Origin: Polyangiaceae bacterium | Lineage (GTDB): Bacteria > Myxococcota_A > Polyangia > Polyangiales > Polyangiaceae | NCBI GenBank assembly: GCA_015075635.1 | Contig: JABTUA010000001.1 | Span: 372,001 to 436,000, forward strand | Direction: 5' to 3' | Length of the DNA: 64,000 bases | The notes under the pieces: model-generated | Told to the model about the DNA's origin: nothing | Database searches by the model: none | Seen by the model: only the letters and a program-made list of their open reading frames with translations | Made by a program: the position numbers and the translations under genes | Shown here: positions 1-7,610 of the stretch, piece after piece | Numbering within the stretch: position 1 is the first letter of the stretch | Layout of the letters: the number at the start of each line of letters is the position of its first letter

Positions 1-785
1 CGGATCTCTGGGCCCTGTGCGTGGTCTTGTTCGAGCTGATGACCGCGACGCTGCCCTTCAGCGGTGAGAACTACCACGCTGTGCTGCGCGCGATCATCGA
101 AGACGAGTGCCCGAGCCTGAGCGCGTTCGGCGCCGGCGACGACCTGCTCGCGTCCATCGTCGAGCGCGGTCTGAGCAAGGACCCGTCTCGCCGCTTCGGC
201 AGCGCGCGGGAGCTCGGCAGCGCGTTGGCAGAGTGGTTGCTGGGGCAAGGCGTGAGCGAAGACGCCGCTCACGTCTCGTTGCGCGCCGGGTGGCTCGCTC
301 GCGTTTCGGAGCCGCCTACCTCGCTCCAGCCCATGGTGGTCGGCCCGAGCGATCGGCCCCCGAGGGACCCGCGCGCCACGCTCGCCTCCCCGCTGGGGGT
401 GGACGCCGAGAGCGCGAAGTCCAACACGAGCTCCGTCGAGGGGCTGAGCCTGACCGCGAGCCAGGCTGGGCGGCAGAGGCGGCGGCTGTGGCTGAGCAGC
501 GCGCTGGCTGCAGCGCTCGTGCTCGGCGCGGCCGTGATCTGGTTGCGCCCGAAGGAACCGCCGCGTTCGGTGTCGAGCGCCACGCCGGAGGATAGCGTCG
601 CGCCCGTGAGCGTAAGTGCCAGCGCCGAGCCCACCGTGAGCGCTCGGAGCGACCCACCACCAATCCCGAGCGAGGCCGCCGACGCTGGAGCGCCTCGCGC
701 CGAGCCCCAGGGGAGCAAGCGCGAGCCACGCCCGCAGAGCCGCCCCGCCAAGCCCCGAGAGAGCTTTCGCCCGCGCGGCATTTGA
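1..785 (+). CDS. Ser/Thr protein kinase, C-terminal part (5' end outside window)
   Basis: The gene is open at the left edge; the first complete codon is at 3. The visible protein starts inside a Hanks-type kinase domain, at DLWALCVVLFELM, the subdomain IX helix. It continues to about codon 80, so the catalytic loop lies outside the window. A low-complexity linker, one membrane helix (LWLSSALAAALVLGAAVIWL, about 490-546) and a Pro/Ser/Ala-rich periplasmic stretch follow. The protein ends with a basic tail, FRPRGI. The next gene, a pseudokinase, ends almost identically (FRPKGI), which suggests a paralogous or co-acting pair. Kinase identity is clear from the helix pattern although the active site is not visible. 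Confidence 0.85.
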   Translation, partial: DLWALCVVLFELMTATLPFSGENYHAVLRAIIEDECPSLSAFGAGDDLLASIVERGLSKDPSRRFGSARELGSALAEWLLGQGVSEDAAHVSLRAGWLARVSEPPTSLQPMVVGPSDRPPRDPRATLASPLGVDAESAKSNTSSVEGLSLTASQAGRQRRRLWLSSALAAALVLGAAVIWLRPKEPPRSVSSATPEDSVAPVSVSASAEPTVSARSDPPPIPSEAADAGAPRAEPQGSKREPRPQSRPAKPRESFRPRGI

Positions 786-795
786 CGCGGCCTGA

Positions 796-801
796 TAGCC
801 T
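796..801 (+). promoter_or_regulatory. possible -10 hexamer TAGCCT upstream of the pseudokinase
   Basis: TAGCCT lies 18 nt before ATG 820. It resembles the TANNNT boxes seen elsewhere in the window but sits further from the start, so this is a weak call. Confidence 0.3.
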
Positions 802-819
802 AGGGGGCTGGCGCCCAGC

Positions 820-2445
820 ATGACCAGCTCGCCCGCAGAACCAGCCCACATCGGACGCTACGAGCTGGCGCTCTCGCTCGGGCAGGGGCCGTTGGGCGAG
901 CTCTGGGCCGGTGCCGCCACCGACGGGCCAGAGCAGGGCCGAGTGGTCTCCATTCGGCGGATCCGCTTCGGAGGCACGGCGCCCGCCCTGCGCAAGCTCT
1001 CGGCGCGGGCCGCGGAGAGCGCGCGCTCGCTGCGACACCCCAAGGTTGCCGCGGTCCTCGAGGTGCTCGAACGCGATGACGAGCTCGTGATCGTCAGCGA
1101 GCACGTGGACGGCGAGTCGCTCGCCGCGCTGATGAAGCAGGCCATCAACGCCAAGAGCCCCATCCCGCCGGGCGCCGCGCTGGCCATCGTGAGGGACGCG
1201 GCGGACGCGCTGATCGCGACGCGCGACCACTTTGGGAAGGATCCGAGCGCGCCCGAACCGTTCGGGGGCCTGGTCCCGGACGGGCTGGCGGTGGCAGCTT
1301 TCGGCGAGACCATGCTGACCGAGCCTGGGGTCCTGGCAGCCCTGGGCGACGCCGCCGTCCGCTACGCCGCTCTTCCGTATCGCGCGCCGGAACAGCTGGG
1401 CGTCCCGCCGAGGCGCGACGAGCGCGCGGACGTGTACAGCCTCGGCGTGCTGCTCTGGGAGATGCTGGCGAATCGACCGCTGTTCCGCTCGCGGGCCCCG
1501 AGCGACACCGAAGCCGAGACCGAGCTCCGCAGGCTGGTGTTGTCAGGGCCCATTCCGCCGCTCGACACTCTGCCGCGGCAGGGTGCGCCGCTGCCCTCCT
1601 CGCTGGTCGTGCTGGTGGGTCGTGCGCTGTTTCGGGATCCGGAGCAGCGCTTCCCGTCGCTCTCGGCCTTCCGCGAGGCGTTCGACGAGCTACCCCGGGA
1701 TCTGATCGCGCCGCCGGAGCAGGTGGTCGTGACCTTGGAGCGTCTGGCGCGGAACACTCTCGAAGCGCGGCGCGCCACCCTGACGCAGATGAGCGAGGGG
1801 CGCTTGAGCTTCTCGCCGGAGTCGACCCGCGCGACCGCCCGGCCCGCGGCACCGGATGCGCCGGTCGCGGTGGTGATGCCGGCGCTCGCCTCGCTCGACT
1901 CCTTTGCCACACAGGAGGCACCCACCAAGCCGCGCCGCAAGCTGACGCCGGTCGCCTTGCCCGTACCCGAAGGTCTGTCTGCGAAGGAGACCCCGCGCAT
2001 CGGTAGCCAGCGTGGCTCGTCGAAGCCGCCGCCCCCCGTGCCCGCTTCGGCGAAGCTCGAGCCACCGGCGCGGGAGTCCACCAGCTCGGGCGTCAGCGTT
2101 CCGGAAGAGCCCATCCATGCAAAGCCGTCGAGTCTGCGGCGCTTCGCACCGCTCATCGTCGTGGCGGTCGGCGTCGCCGCGATCCTGATCGCCGTGCTCT
2201 CCCGCTCCGGCGGCTCGGGCGAGGCAGGGCCCCCCGCAGCGACCAGCACGCCCAGCGTCGAGAGGCCCGTCGCGACCGCGCCGACGCTGGAGCCCAGCGC
2301 CACCGAGCGCCCCCCGGTCGAGCCCAGCGCAGCGCCGAGCGCCGAACCGGCGCCGAGCGCCTCTGCCGCGCGGCCCAGACCCCGCGACGAGCGACCGGAG
2401 CCCAGGCCCAAAGAACCGAAGGGCTTCCGGCCCAAGGGGATCTGA
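820..2445 (+). CDS. transmembrane protein-kinase-like protein, probable pseudokinase
   Basis: 541 aa. Residues about 13-280 have the Hanks kinase layout: IGRYELALSLGQGPLGELW at the nucleotide loop, PYRAPEQL at the activation-segment end, and ADVYSLGVLLWEML in subdomain IX. The catalytic parts are lost. The VAIK lysine position reads VVSIRRIRF, there is no HRD motif, and the DFG region reads VAAFGETML. It therefore probably binds or scaffolds and does not phosphorylate (inference). One membrane helix lies near 443-463, followed by a Ser/Pro/Ala-rich segment and the basic tail FRPKGI. It follows the kinase ending at 785 and precedes the TPR gene by 28 bp. Confidence 0.85.
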   Translation: MTSSPAEPAHIGRYELALSLGQGPLGELWAGAATDGPEQGRVVSIRRIRFGGTAPALRKLSARAAESARSLRHPKVAAVLEVLERDDELVIVSEHVDGESLAALMKQAINAKSPIPPGAALAIVRDAADALIATRDHFGKDPSAPEPFGGLVPDGLAVAAFGETMLTEPGVLAALGDAAVRYAALPYRAPEQLGVPPRRDERADVYSLGVLLWEMLANRPLFRSRAPSDTEAETELRRLVLSGPIPPLDTLPRQGAPLPSSLVVLVGRALFRDPEQRFPSLSAFREAFDELPRDLIAPPEQVVVTLERLARNTLEARRATLTQMSEGRLSFSPESTRATARPAAPDAPVAVVMPALASLDSFATQEAPTKPRRKLTPVALPVPEGLSAKETPRIGSQRGSSKPPPPVPASAKLEPPARESTSSGVSVPEEPIHAKPSSLRRFAPLIVVAVGVAAILIAVLSRSGGSGEAGPPAATSTPSVERPVATAPTLEPSATERPPVEPSAAPSAEPAPSASAARPRPRDERPEPRPKEPKGFRPKGI

Positions 2446-2459
2446 TCGAGCCAGGGTGC

Positions 2460-2465
2460 TATCGT
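2460..2465 (+). promoter_or_regulatory. -10-like TATCGT before the TPR gene
   Basis: TATCGT lies 8 nt before ATG 2474 with no Shine-Dalgarno sequence between. This spacing would place transcription initiation at or next to the start codon. Confidence 0.45.
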
Positions 2466-2473
2466 CTGCGGAC

Positions 2474-3493
2474 ATGGCTCGCAGGCTGGCAGTGACGCTC
2501 CTGGCCGTTGGTCTGCTGGTCGCCCAGGCGGCGGCTGCGGCTGGCGTCCCCATCGAGAAGGCCAGCAAGGAGCAGCTGAAGGCGGCTCAACGCACCTTCG
2601 AGGCGGCCGACGGCCTGTTCGACGCCAAGCGCTACTCGGAGGCCATCACGGCCTACCGAGCCTCCTACGAGATCGTCGCTAGCCCGAACTCGCGGCTGAT
2701 GATCGCGCGCTCGCTGGCCGCCCTCGGCAAGCTCGACGACGCCTACTACGAGCTGGTCGGCGCGGTGAGCGACGCCAAGAGCGCAGCGGCTGCCGACGAG
2801 AAGTACGCGCCGACGCTCAAGGCTGCCGAGGCCGAGCTCGCCTCGCTCGAGCCGAAGGTCGGGCGTGTGGAGCTGGTGCTCTCGGACGCGTTGAAGGAGG
2901 CGAAGATCAACGTCGGGCCCCGCACGCTGACGGTGCTCGAGCACGCGGCACCCGTCGTGGTCACGCCGGGCAGCGTGGTCGTGGTGGCGGCGTTGCCGGA
3001 CGGCCGCTCGGTGCGCCGCGAGCTCTCCGTGGCCGCAGGTGAGTCGGAGAAGGTGCAGCTCGACCTGCCCGCGGAGTCCGAGCCGTCGCCGACGCCCAAA
3101 CCCGAAGCACCGACCCCGGCGGCGTCCGGTGCCGCTGCGACGAACGATCTGGGCAAGCCCAGCTCGCTCCGGCCCTACGCCTACGTCGCGGGCGGGGTCG
3201 GGGTGGCGGGCCTGGCCACGTTCACGGTCTTCGGCCTGATGAACAAGTCCAAGTTCGACGACCTGGAATCGAGCTGCACCAACGGGAGCTGCGGACCAGG
3301 GCGGCAAGACGACATCGACGCCGGACGCCGCTACCAGACCGTCGCCAATATCGGGCTCGCAGTCGGGATCGTCGGCATCGGCGCGGGCACGACGCTCTTC
3401 CTCTTGTCCGGGAGCTCGAAGAAGAACGAGCGAGCTGCGACGATGCGGGTGCGGGTCGCGCCAGGGTTCGCGTCACTCAGCGGTCAGTTCTGA
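2474..3493 (+). CDS. periplasmic TPR-like protein with two C-terminal membrane helices
   Basis: 339 aa, starting at the ATG that opens a clean signal peptide (MARRLAVTLLAVGLLVAQ). Residues about 30-140 form TPR-like helical hairpins. A small beta-rich segment comes next, then a Pro-rich linker. The C-terminus has two hydrophobic helices (PYAYVAGGVGVAGLATFTVF and NIGLAVGIVGIGAGTTLFLL) separated by a loop with a Cys pair (CTNGSC). The paralogue at 13931-14887 has the same arrangement and Cys pair. The stop overlaps the next ATG by one base (TGATG), so translation with the downstream lipoprotein is probably coupled. It may be an envelope partner of the kinases (inference). Confidence 0.8.
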   Translation: MARRLAVTLLAVGLLVAQAAAAAGVPIEKASKEQLKAAQRTFEAADGLFDAKRYSEAITAYRASYEIVASPNSRLMIARSLAALGKLDDAYYELVGAVSDAKSAAAADEKYAPTLKAAEAELASLEPKVGRVELVLSDALKEAKINVGPRTLTVLEHAAPVVVTPGSVVVVAALPDGRSVRRELSVAAGESEKVQLDLPAESEPSPTPKPEAPTPAASGAAATNDLGKPSSLRPYAYVAGGVGVAGLATFTVFGLMNKSKFDDLESSCTNGSCGPGRQDDIDAGRRYQTVANIGLAVGIVGIGAGTTLFLLSGSSKKNERAATMRVRVAPGFASLSGQF

Positions 3494-4455
3494 TGAAGAA
3501 ACACACCTTCGTCTCGCGCTCGCTCGCCTTCGTGCTACCGCTCGCGGGCGTCATCGCCTGCACCTACGACTACGGCCAGTTCGACAGCTCGGGCACGGGC
3601 GGTGGCGCCGGCACGAGCTCCGGCGGGAGCGCGGGCACGAGCGGCGGCGGCGGCGGCACCACCAGCGGCGGCGGCACCACCAGCGGCGGCGGCACCACCA
3701 GCGGCGGCGGCACCACCAGCGGCGGCGGCACCACCAGCGGCGGCGGCACCACCAGCGGCGGTGGCACCACCAGCGGCGGCGGCACCACCAGCGGCGGCGG
3801 CACCACCAGCGGCGGCGCGGCCGGCAGCGGCGGCGCGGCCACTGGCGGAACCGGTGGTGGCTGTGGGAACGGCGAGAAGCTCTGCGGGACGAGCTGCGTG
3901 CAGGTGACGGACCCGGCCACGGGCTGCAGCGGCCCGAGCTGCGCGGCCTGCGCGCTGGCCAACGCCAGCGCCAAGTGCGGGGGAACGGGACCCGTGTGTC
4001 AGGTGGACCAGTGCACCGGGGTGTTTGCCAACTGCGACAACCAGAACGCGAACGGCTGCGAGCAGGATCTGTCGAAGAGCGACAACCAGCACTGCGGGAG
4101 CTGCGCGAACAACTGCACCACACAGGGCTTCACCACCGGCTTCTCCTGCTCGAATCTGGTCTGCCGCTGCACCAGCCCCGACCAATGCAAGGACGGCGGC
4201 AGCGGGACGGCCACCTGCAACGGGAACGGACGCTGCACCTGCACCGGCACGGAGTGCATGGCCGGCGAAGCCTGCAGAAAGGTCGGCGCGAACCAGGTCT
4301 GCTCGTGCAACGGCGGCGCGGCCTGTGTGCCGGGCCAGGTCTGCTGCAAGGGCCCGCCAGGCTGCAAGGATCTGCAGACGGACACGGCCAACTGCGGTGC
4401 CTGCGGTAAACAATGCGCGACCGGGCAGAGCTGCGTCGGCGGCCAGTGCCAGTGA
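3493..4455 (+). CDS. Gly/Ser-rich, Cys-rich lipoprotein
   Basis: 320 aa. A signal peptide ends in a lipobox (GVIAC), so the mature protein starts at that Cys. Just after it lies TYDYGQFDSSG, resembling FDYDDYDTSGG in the lipoprotein at 13188. Residues about 53-106 are nine perfect 6-residue GGGTTS repeats, probably a flexible spacer away from the membrane. Roughly 200 Cys-rich residues follow, with many CGxC and CxxxC pairs that are likely disulfide-bonded in the envelope. ATG 3493 overlaps the TPR stop. No enzymatic domain is recognised. Confidence 0.8.
   Translation: MKKHTFVSRSLAFVLPLAGVIACTYDYGQFDSSGTGGGAGTSSGGSAGTSGGGGGTTSGGGTTSGGGTTSGGGTTSGGGTTSGGGTTSGGGTTSGGGTTSGGGTTSGGAAGSGGAATGGTGGGCGNGEKLCGTSCVQVTDPATGCSGPSCAACALANASAKCGGTGPVCQVDQCTGVFANCDNQNANGCEQDLSKSDNQHCGSCANNCTTQGFTTGFSCSNLVCRCTSPDQCKDGGSGTATCNGNGRCTCTGTECMAGEACRKVGANQVCSCNGGAACVPGQVCCKGPPGCKDLQTDTANCGACGKQCATGQSCVGGQCQ
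3649..3810 (+). repeat. nine 18-bp tandem repeats coding GGGTTS
   Basis: Nine consecutive units of the form ggcggcggcaccaccagc, almost identical at the DNA level, lie in frame inside the lipoprotein gene. A single synonymous change (ggt for ggc) is visible near 3771. Such homogeneous arrays usually vary in copy number by slippage. Confidence 0.95.
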
Positions 4456-4515
4456 TCGGAGCTTGCGCCGGGCCTCGGCCTCTGCCATGTGGCGTCGGCT
4501 CTCGGGAAACTGCGC

Positions 4516-5469
4516 ATGAAGAAGACGACGCCGAAGAACCAGCCGGCCGGCACGAAGAAGCCAGCGACGAAGCCGGCGGCAGGGAGACCCCCTGTTCCGT
4601 CCAAGGGCGAGCTCGTCGTCAAGGCCGCCGAGACGCTGGCACCCGAGGCGACCAAGGTGCGGGCGCGGGTCCGGCTCGCCGTCGAAGATCCAAAGAAATA
4701 CGCGAAGACTCACGCCAAGGAGCTCGCGCGCCGCGGCGTCACAGCGCCGGTACCCAAGCTGCCCTTCCTGGCACTCATCGACGGGCTCGCCGCCGAGGCG
4801 CGGGTCGCGCTGCTCGACCCCAAGGCCCCCGCGGCAGTCGTCATCGCAGAGCTGCGAAAGCTGAGGGCCCCCTCGAAGCTCGATTTCTCCTGGGCCGACT
4901 CGCTGGACTACGAGACCCTGAGCGACCTACCGACCGAGCGCGTCATCGAGGCCGTCGCCGCGCGAGTCGAGGCGCTGGGCGTGGTCCTGCTCAACCTCGA
5001 CGCCGGCTCGGACCAATGGGCCATCGGCACGGTGCACCGGTCGCGCGTGAACATCACGCTGGCCGCCATGAAGGCGGCCGGGCATCCGGCGCGCATCGTC
5101 GCCGCCAAACCGCTGGCCGACAAGCCAAAGCCCGCAGCCAAGCGCCCACGCGGCGGCTCCGCGCTGGAAGAGTGGCCGGACTGCTCGACCGATCCGTCGA
5201 ACACCTGGCGCTACTTCATCGACGAGGCCGGCGCCCGCTCACTCTGCTTGCGCAAGTGGCCCCAGGCCATCGACGTGATGCAGGAGACCCTGACCGGAAC
5301 GCGCGGCTCGAAGTCGGAGAAGAAGAGCTTCCCCACGCCGCGCGAGTGCACCAGCGCGTACGTCGCGTATTACGAGCAGCTCAAGAGCGAGGGCTGGCGC
5401 CAATACTCGGCCCCGGAGCACGCCAAGGCGCTGAAAGCTGCGGGTCAGAAGGGCACGCCCCAGAAGTAG
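4516..5469 (+). CDS. hypothetical protein, Lys/Ala-rich N-terminus
   Basis: 317 aa from ATG 4516; an in-frame upstream start at 4489 would add nine residues. The N-terminus is Lys/Pro/Ala-rich and low complexity. A globular centre follows, containing GVVLLNLDAGSDQWAIGTV, reminiscent of SMI1/DUF6630-like small domains, but I am not certain. The C-terminal part has a few Cys and Trp residues. There is no signal peptide or membrane helix, so it is probably cytoplasmic. It converges with the methyltransferase gene, and the two coding regions overlap by 25 bp at their 3' ends. Confidence 0.65.
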   Translation: MKKTTPKNQPAGTKKPATKPAAGRPPVPSKGELVVKAAETLAPEATKVRARVRLAVEDPKKYAKTHAKELARRGVTAPVPKLPFLALIDGLAAEARVALLDPKAPAAVVIAELRKLRAPSKLDFSWADSLDYETLSDLPTERVIEAVAARVEALGVVLLNLDAGSDQWAIGTVHRSRVNITLAAMKAAGHPARIVAAKPLADKPKPAAKRPRGGSALEEWPDCSTDPSNTWRYFIDEAGARSLCLRKWPQAIDVMQETLTGTRGSKSEKKSFPTPRECTSAYVAYYEQLKSEGWRQYSAPEHAKALKAAGQKGTPQK

Positions 5470-6233
5470 TAGCCCTTGCCGCCCAGCGCGTAGCGATACG
5501 TGCCGAGCTCCCAGCGGTAGTCGGCGGCGAACGGGCGAACCATCTCGAGCAGCTCCGGGTGCTCGTACACGCGGAGCGTGCTGACGAAGCCGTCCCAGGC
5601 GCTGATCCCCAGCGTGAGCGGCAAGACGCCCCAGGAGAGCACGGCTTTGCCGAGCGTGCGCTCGGGGGTGAGCACCGGGTTCGCGAGCAGCGCCGCCAGG
5701 CCGAACGGCGCGAACGAGAGAAACATGAGCGGGTTGCGCTCGAACGGCTCCGACACCCAGATGGGCGCTCGCGCGCGCACGGCGTCCGCCAGGATGCTTT
5801 GGGCGAGCACCGGCGGGAAGTGGTGGAAGGCGTTGATGATGGCGCGCGCGCGTCCGGCGCCGACCTCGGACGGGATGGCGGTAGCGTCGATGGCGCCGAG
5901 GTGCGCCTGGATCTTCGGCTCCTCCGCCACGAGCCGCTGCCAGGCGCGCTCGCGCGGGAACAGGTCGGTGAGCAAAAGCTCCGGCGGCTCGCGACCCGCG
6001 CGCCGAAATTCCTGGGTGAGGATCTGCGCCGGCCCGCCCGCGCCCGCGCACAGGTCGAGCACGCTGTCCGTACCCGCGGCCTCGAGAAACTCCGCGAAGG
6101 GGTCCACCAGACCCGTGAGCGTGCGCCCCCACGACAGGCCGCGGCTCAAGGACTCGACGACGGTGTCCCGGACGTCCGAGCCGACCCAATCGAGATCGTT
6201 GAACTCGAACAGCTGTAGGCGCGGCAGTGCCAT
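5445..6233 (-). CDS. class I SAM-dependent methyltransferase-like protein
   Basis: About 262 aa from MALPRLQLFEF; longer in-frame starts up to 6359 would run into the divergent kinase gene and are less likely. The motif VLDLCAGAGGPAQIL is a class I SAM-binding motif I. LLLTDLFP would be motif II with its acidic residue, and IINAFHHFPP fits motif IV. The C-terminal third is hydrophobic (SFAPFGLAALLANPVL, LSWGVLPLTLGISAW), suggesting membrane association or a lipid-like substrate (inference). The substrate is unknown. Confidence 0.75.
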   Translation of the reverse strand: MALPRLQLFEFNDLDWVGSDVRDTVVESLSRGLSWGRTLTGLVDPFAEFLEAAGTDSVLDLCAGAGGPAQILTQEFRRAGREPPELLLTDLFPRERAWQRLVAEEPKIQAHLGAIDATAIPSEVGAGRARAIINAFHHFPPVLAQSILADAVRARAPIWVSEPFERNPLMFLSFAPFGLAALLANPVLTPERTLGKAVLSWGVLPLTLGISAWDGFVSTLRVYEHPELLEMVRPFAADYRWELGTYRYALGGKGYYFWGVPF

Positions 6234-6266
6234 GCCCGAGGGTAGCTCGGATGCAGGAAGTTCGGA

Positions 6267-6272
6267 TAGCCT
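6267..6272 (+). promoter_or_regulatory. -10-like TAGCCT before the CNB-kinase
   Basis: TAGCCT lies 7 nt before ATG 6280 in the 46-bp divergent gap, with no Shine-Dalgarno sequence between. Confidence 0.45.
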
Positions 6273-6279
6273 GGCGCGC

Positions 6280-7599
6280 ATGGCGTCAGAGTCCGAGCCG
6301 GTCCAGGTCGACGAGGCGATTCCGGTCGCTGGCGCGCACGGGGTGGATGCAGCGCTCATTCAGCGCGAGGGCGTCCCCACACCGGAGGCCCTGTTCATCC
6401 AGCCGGAGCTCGGGCGGGGAGTCGCGGGCCGCATTCACCCAGCGCTCGACCGCTACCTCTTGCGCAAGGTCGCGCTCAAACGCCTGAGCAAGGAGCTGGC
6501 GCAGCACCCGTTCTACCGCGACGGCTTCGTGGCGGAGGCGCAGATCGCCGGTCAGCTCGAGCACCCGAACGTGGTGCCGGTCTACGAGCTCGGCTTCGGC
6601 GCTGGTGGCGTGCCGTACTTCACCATGAAGCTCGTGAAGGGCGTCTCGCTCACGCAGTGGCTCAAGGACCCGCGACGGCCGCCTGGTACGAGCGAGCGGC
6701 TGGAAGCAGGCCTGGAGATCTTCCTCAAGGTCTGCGAGGCCATCGCCTACGCGCACGACCGCGGGGTAATCCACCGCGATCTGAAGCCAGACAACGTGAT
6801 GGTCGGCGACTTCGGCCAGGTCTACGTGATGGATTGGGGCCTGGCGCGCCTGAGCAGGAGCAAGCCCGCGTCGGGCGCGAACGCACAGATGGAGGCCAAA
6901 GGCGCCGTCGGCACCCCGCCCTTCATGGCGCCCGAGCAGGCTCGGGGCAATCCGCACGAGATGAACGAGCAGACCGACGTGTTCGGCCTGGGCGCCATCC
7001 TGTACCTGCTGGTGAGCGGACGCTTGCCCTACGGCCCGCTGCGCCCGCCCGATGAGATCCTGGCCCGCGCGCGCGCCGGTCAGACCGTGCCCATCGACGA
7101 GGCCATCGGCACGCTGCCCATCGCCAAGCGCATCCGGCAGATCGTGACCCGCGCCATCGCCGCCAAGCCAGCCGACCGCTACCAGAGTGTGGGCGAGCTG
7201 ATGAACGACGTGCGGCGCTTCCTGCGCGGGGGCCTGTACTTGCCGACCAAGAGCTTTGCACCGGGGGAGATCGTGATCCGCGAGGGCGACGTCGGCGACG
7301 CCGCGTACATGATCGCCAGCGGGACCTGCCGCGCCTATCGCAGCGTCGACGGCACCGAGGAGACCCTGGCCACGATGACCACTGGCGACGTCTTCGGCGA
7401 GATGGCGCTCTTGCTCTACGAGCCGCGCGCTGCAACGGTGGTGGCCGTGGATCAGGTCACGCTGATGGTGCTCGACAAGCAGACCTTGGCCGAAGGGCTG
7501 GGCATCGACGGCTGGACGGGCGCTCTAGTGCGGGCCCTCGCGCAGCGGTTCAGTGATCTCGAGCACCAGGTCCGCGCTTCGGGCATGCGCCGCGGCTGA
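6280..7599 (+). CDS. Ser/Thr protein kinase with C-terminal cyclic-nucleotide-binding domain
   Basis: 439 aa, soluble. The kinase domain spans about 40-320: glycine loop LGRGVAGRI, VALKRL lysine, catalytic IHRDLKPDN (Asp near 167), DWG in place of DFG, and GTPPFMAPEQ. It looks active. Residues about 323-425 form a CNB domain (GEIVIREGDVGDAAYMI) with a phosphate-binding cassette FGEMALLLYEPRAATVVA. That cassette keeps the Glu and Arg that contact cAMP or cGMP, so activity is probably gated by a cyclic nucleotide (inference from the family). The order is the reverse of eukaryotic PKG. The CHASE kinase starts 11 bp downstream, so the two probably form an operon. Confidence 0.92.
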   Translation: MASESEPVQVDEAIPVAGAHGVDAALIQREGVPTPEALFIQPELGRGVAGRIHPALDRYLLRKVALKRLSKELAQHPFYRDGFVAEAQIAGQLEHPNVVPVYELGFGAGGVPYFTMKLVKGVSLTQWLKDPRRPPGTSERLEAGLEIFLKVCEAIAYAHDRGVIHRDLKPDNVMVGDFGQVYVMDWGLARLSRSKPASGANAQMEAKGAVGTPPFMAPEQARGNPHEMNEQTDVFGLGAILYLLVSGRLPYGPLRPPDEILARARAGQTVPIDEAIGTLPIAKRIRQIVTRAIAAKPADRYQSVGELMNDVRRFLRGGLYLPTKSFAPGEIVIREGDVGDAAYMIASGTCRAYRSVDGTEETLATMTTGDVFGEMALLLYEPRAATVVAVDQVTLMVLDKQTLAEGLGIDGWTGALVRALAQRFSDLEHQVRASGMRRG

Positions 7600-7610
7600 C
7601 GCTCCGAGCC

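Noticed and set aside
3649..3810. 18-bp repeats considered as a CRISPR array
   Set aside because: The units are contiguous, without spacers, and are in frame in a lipoprotein gene.
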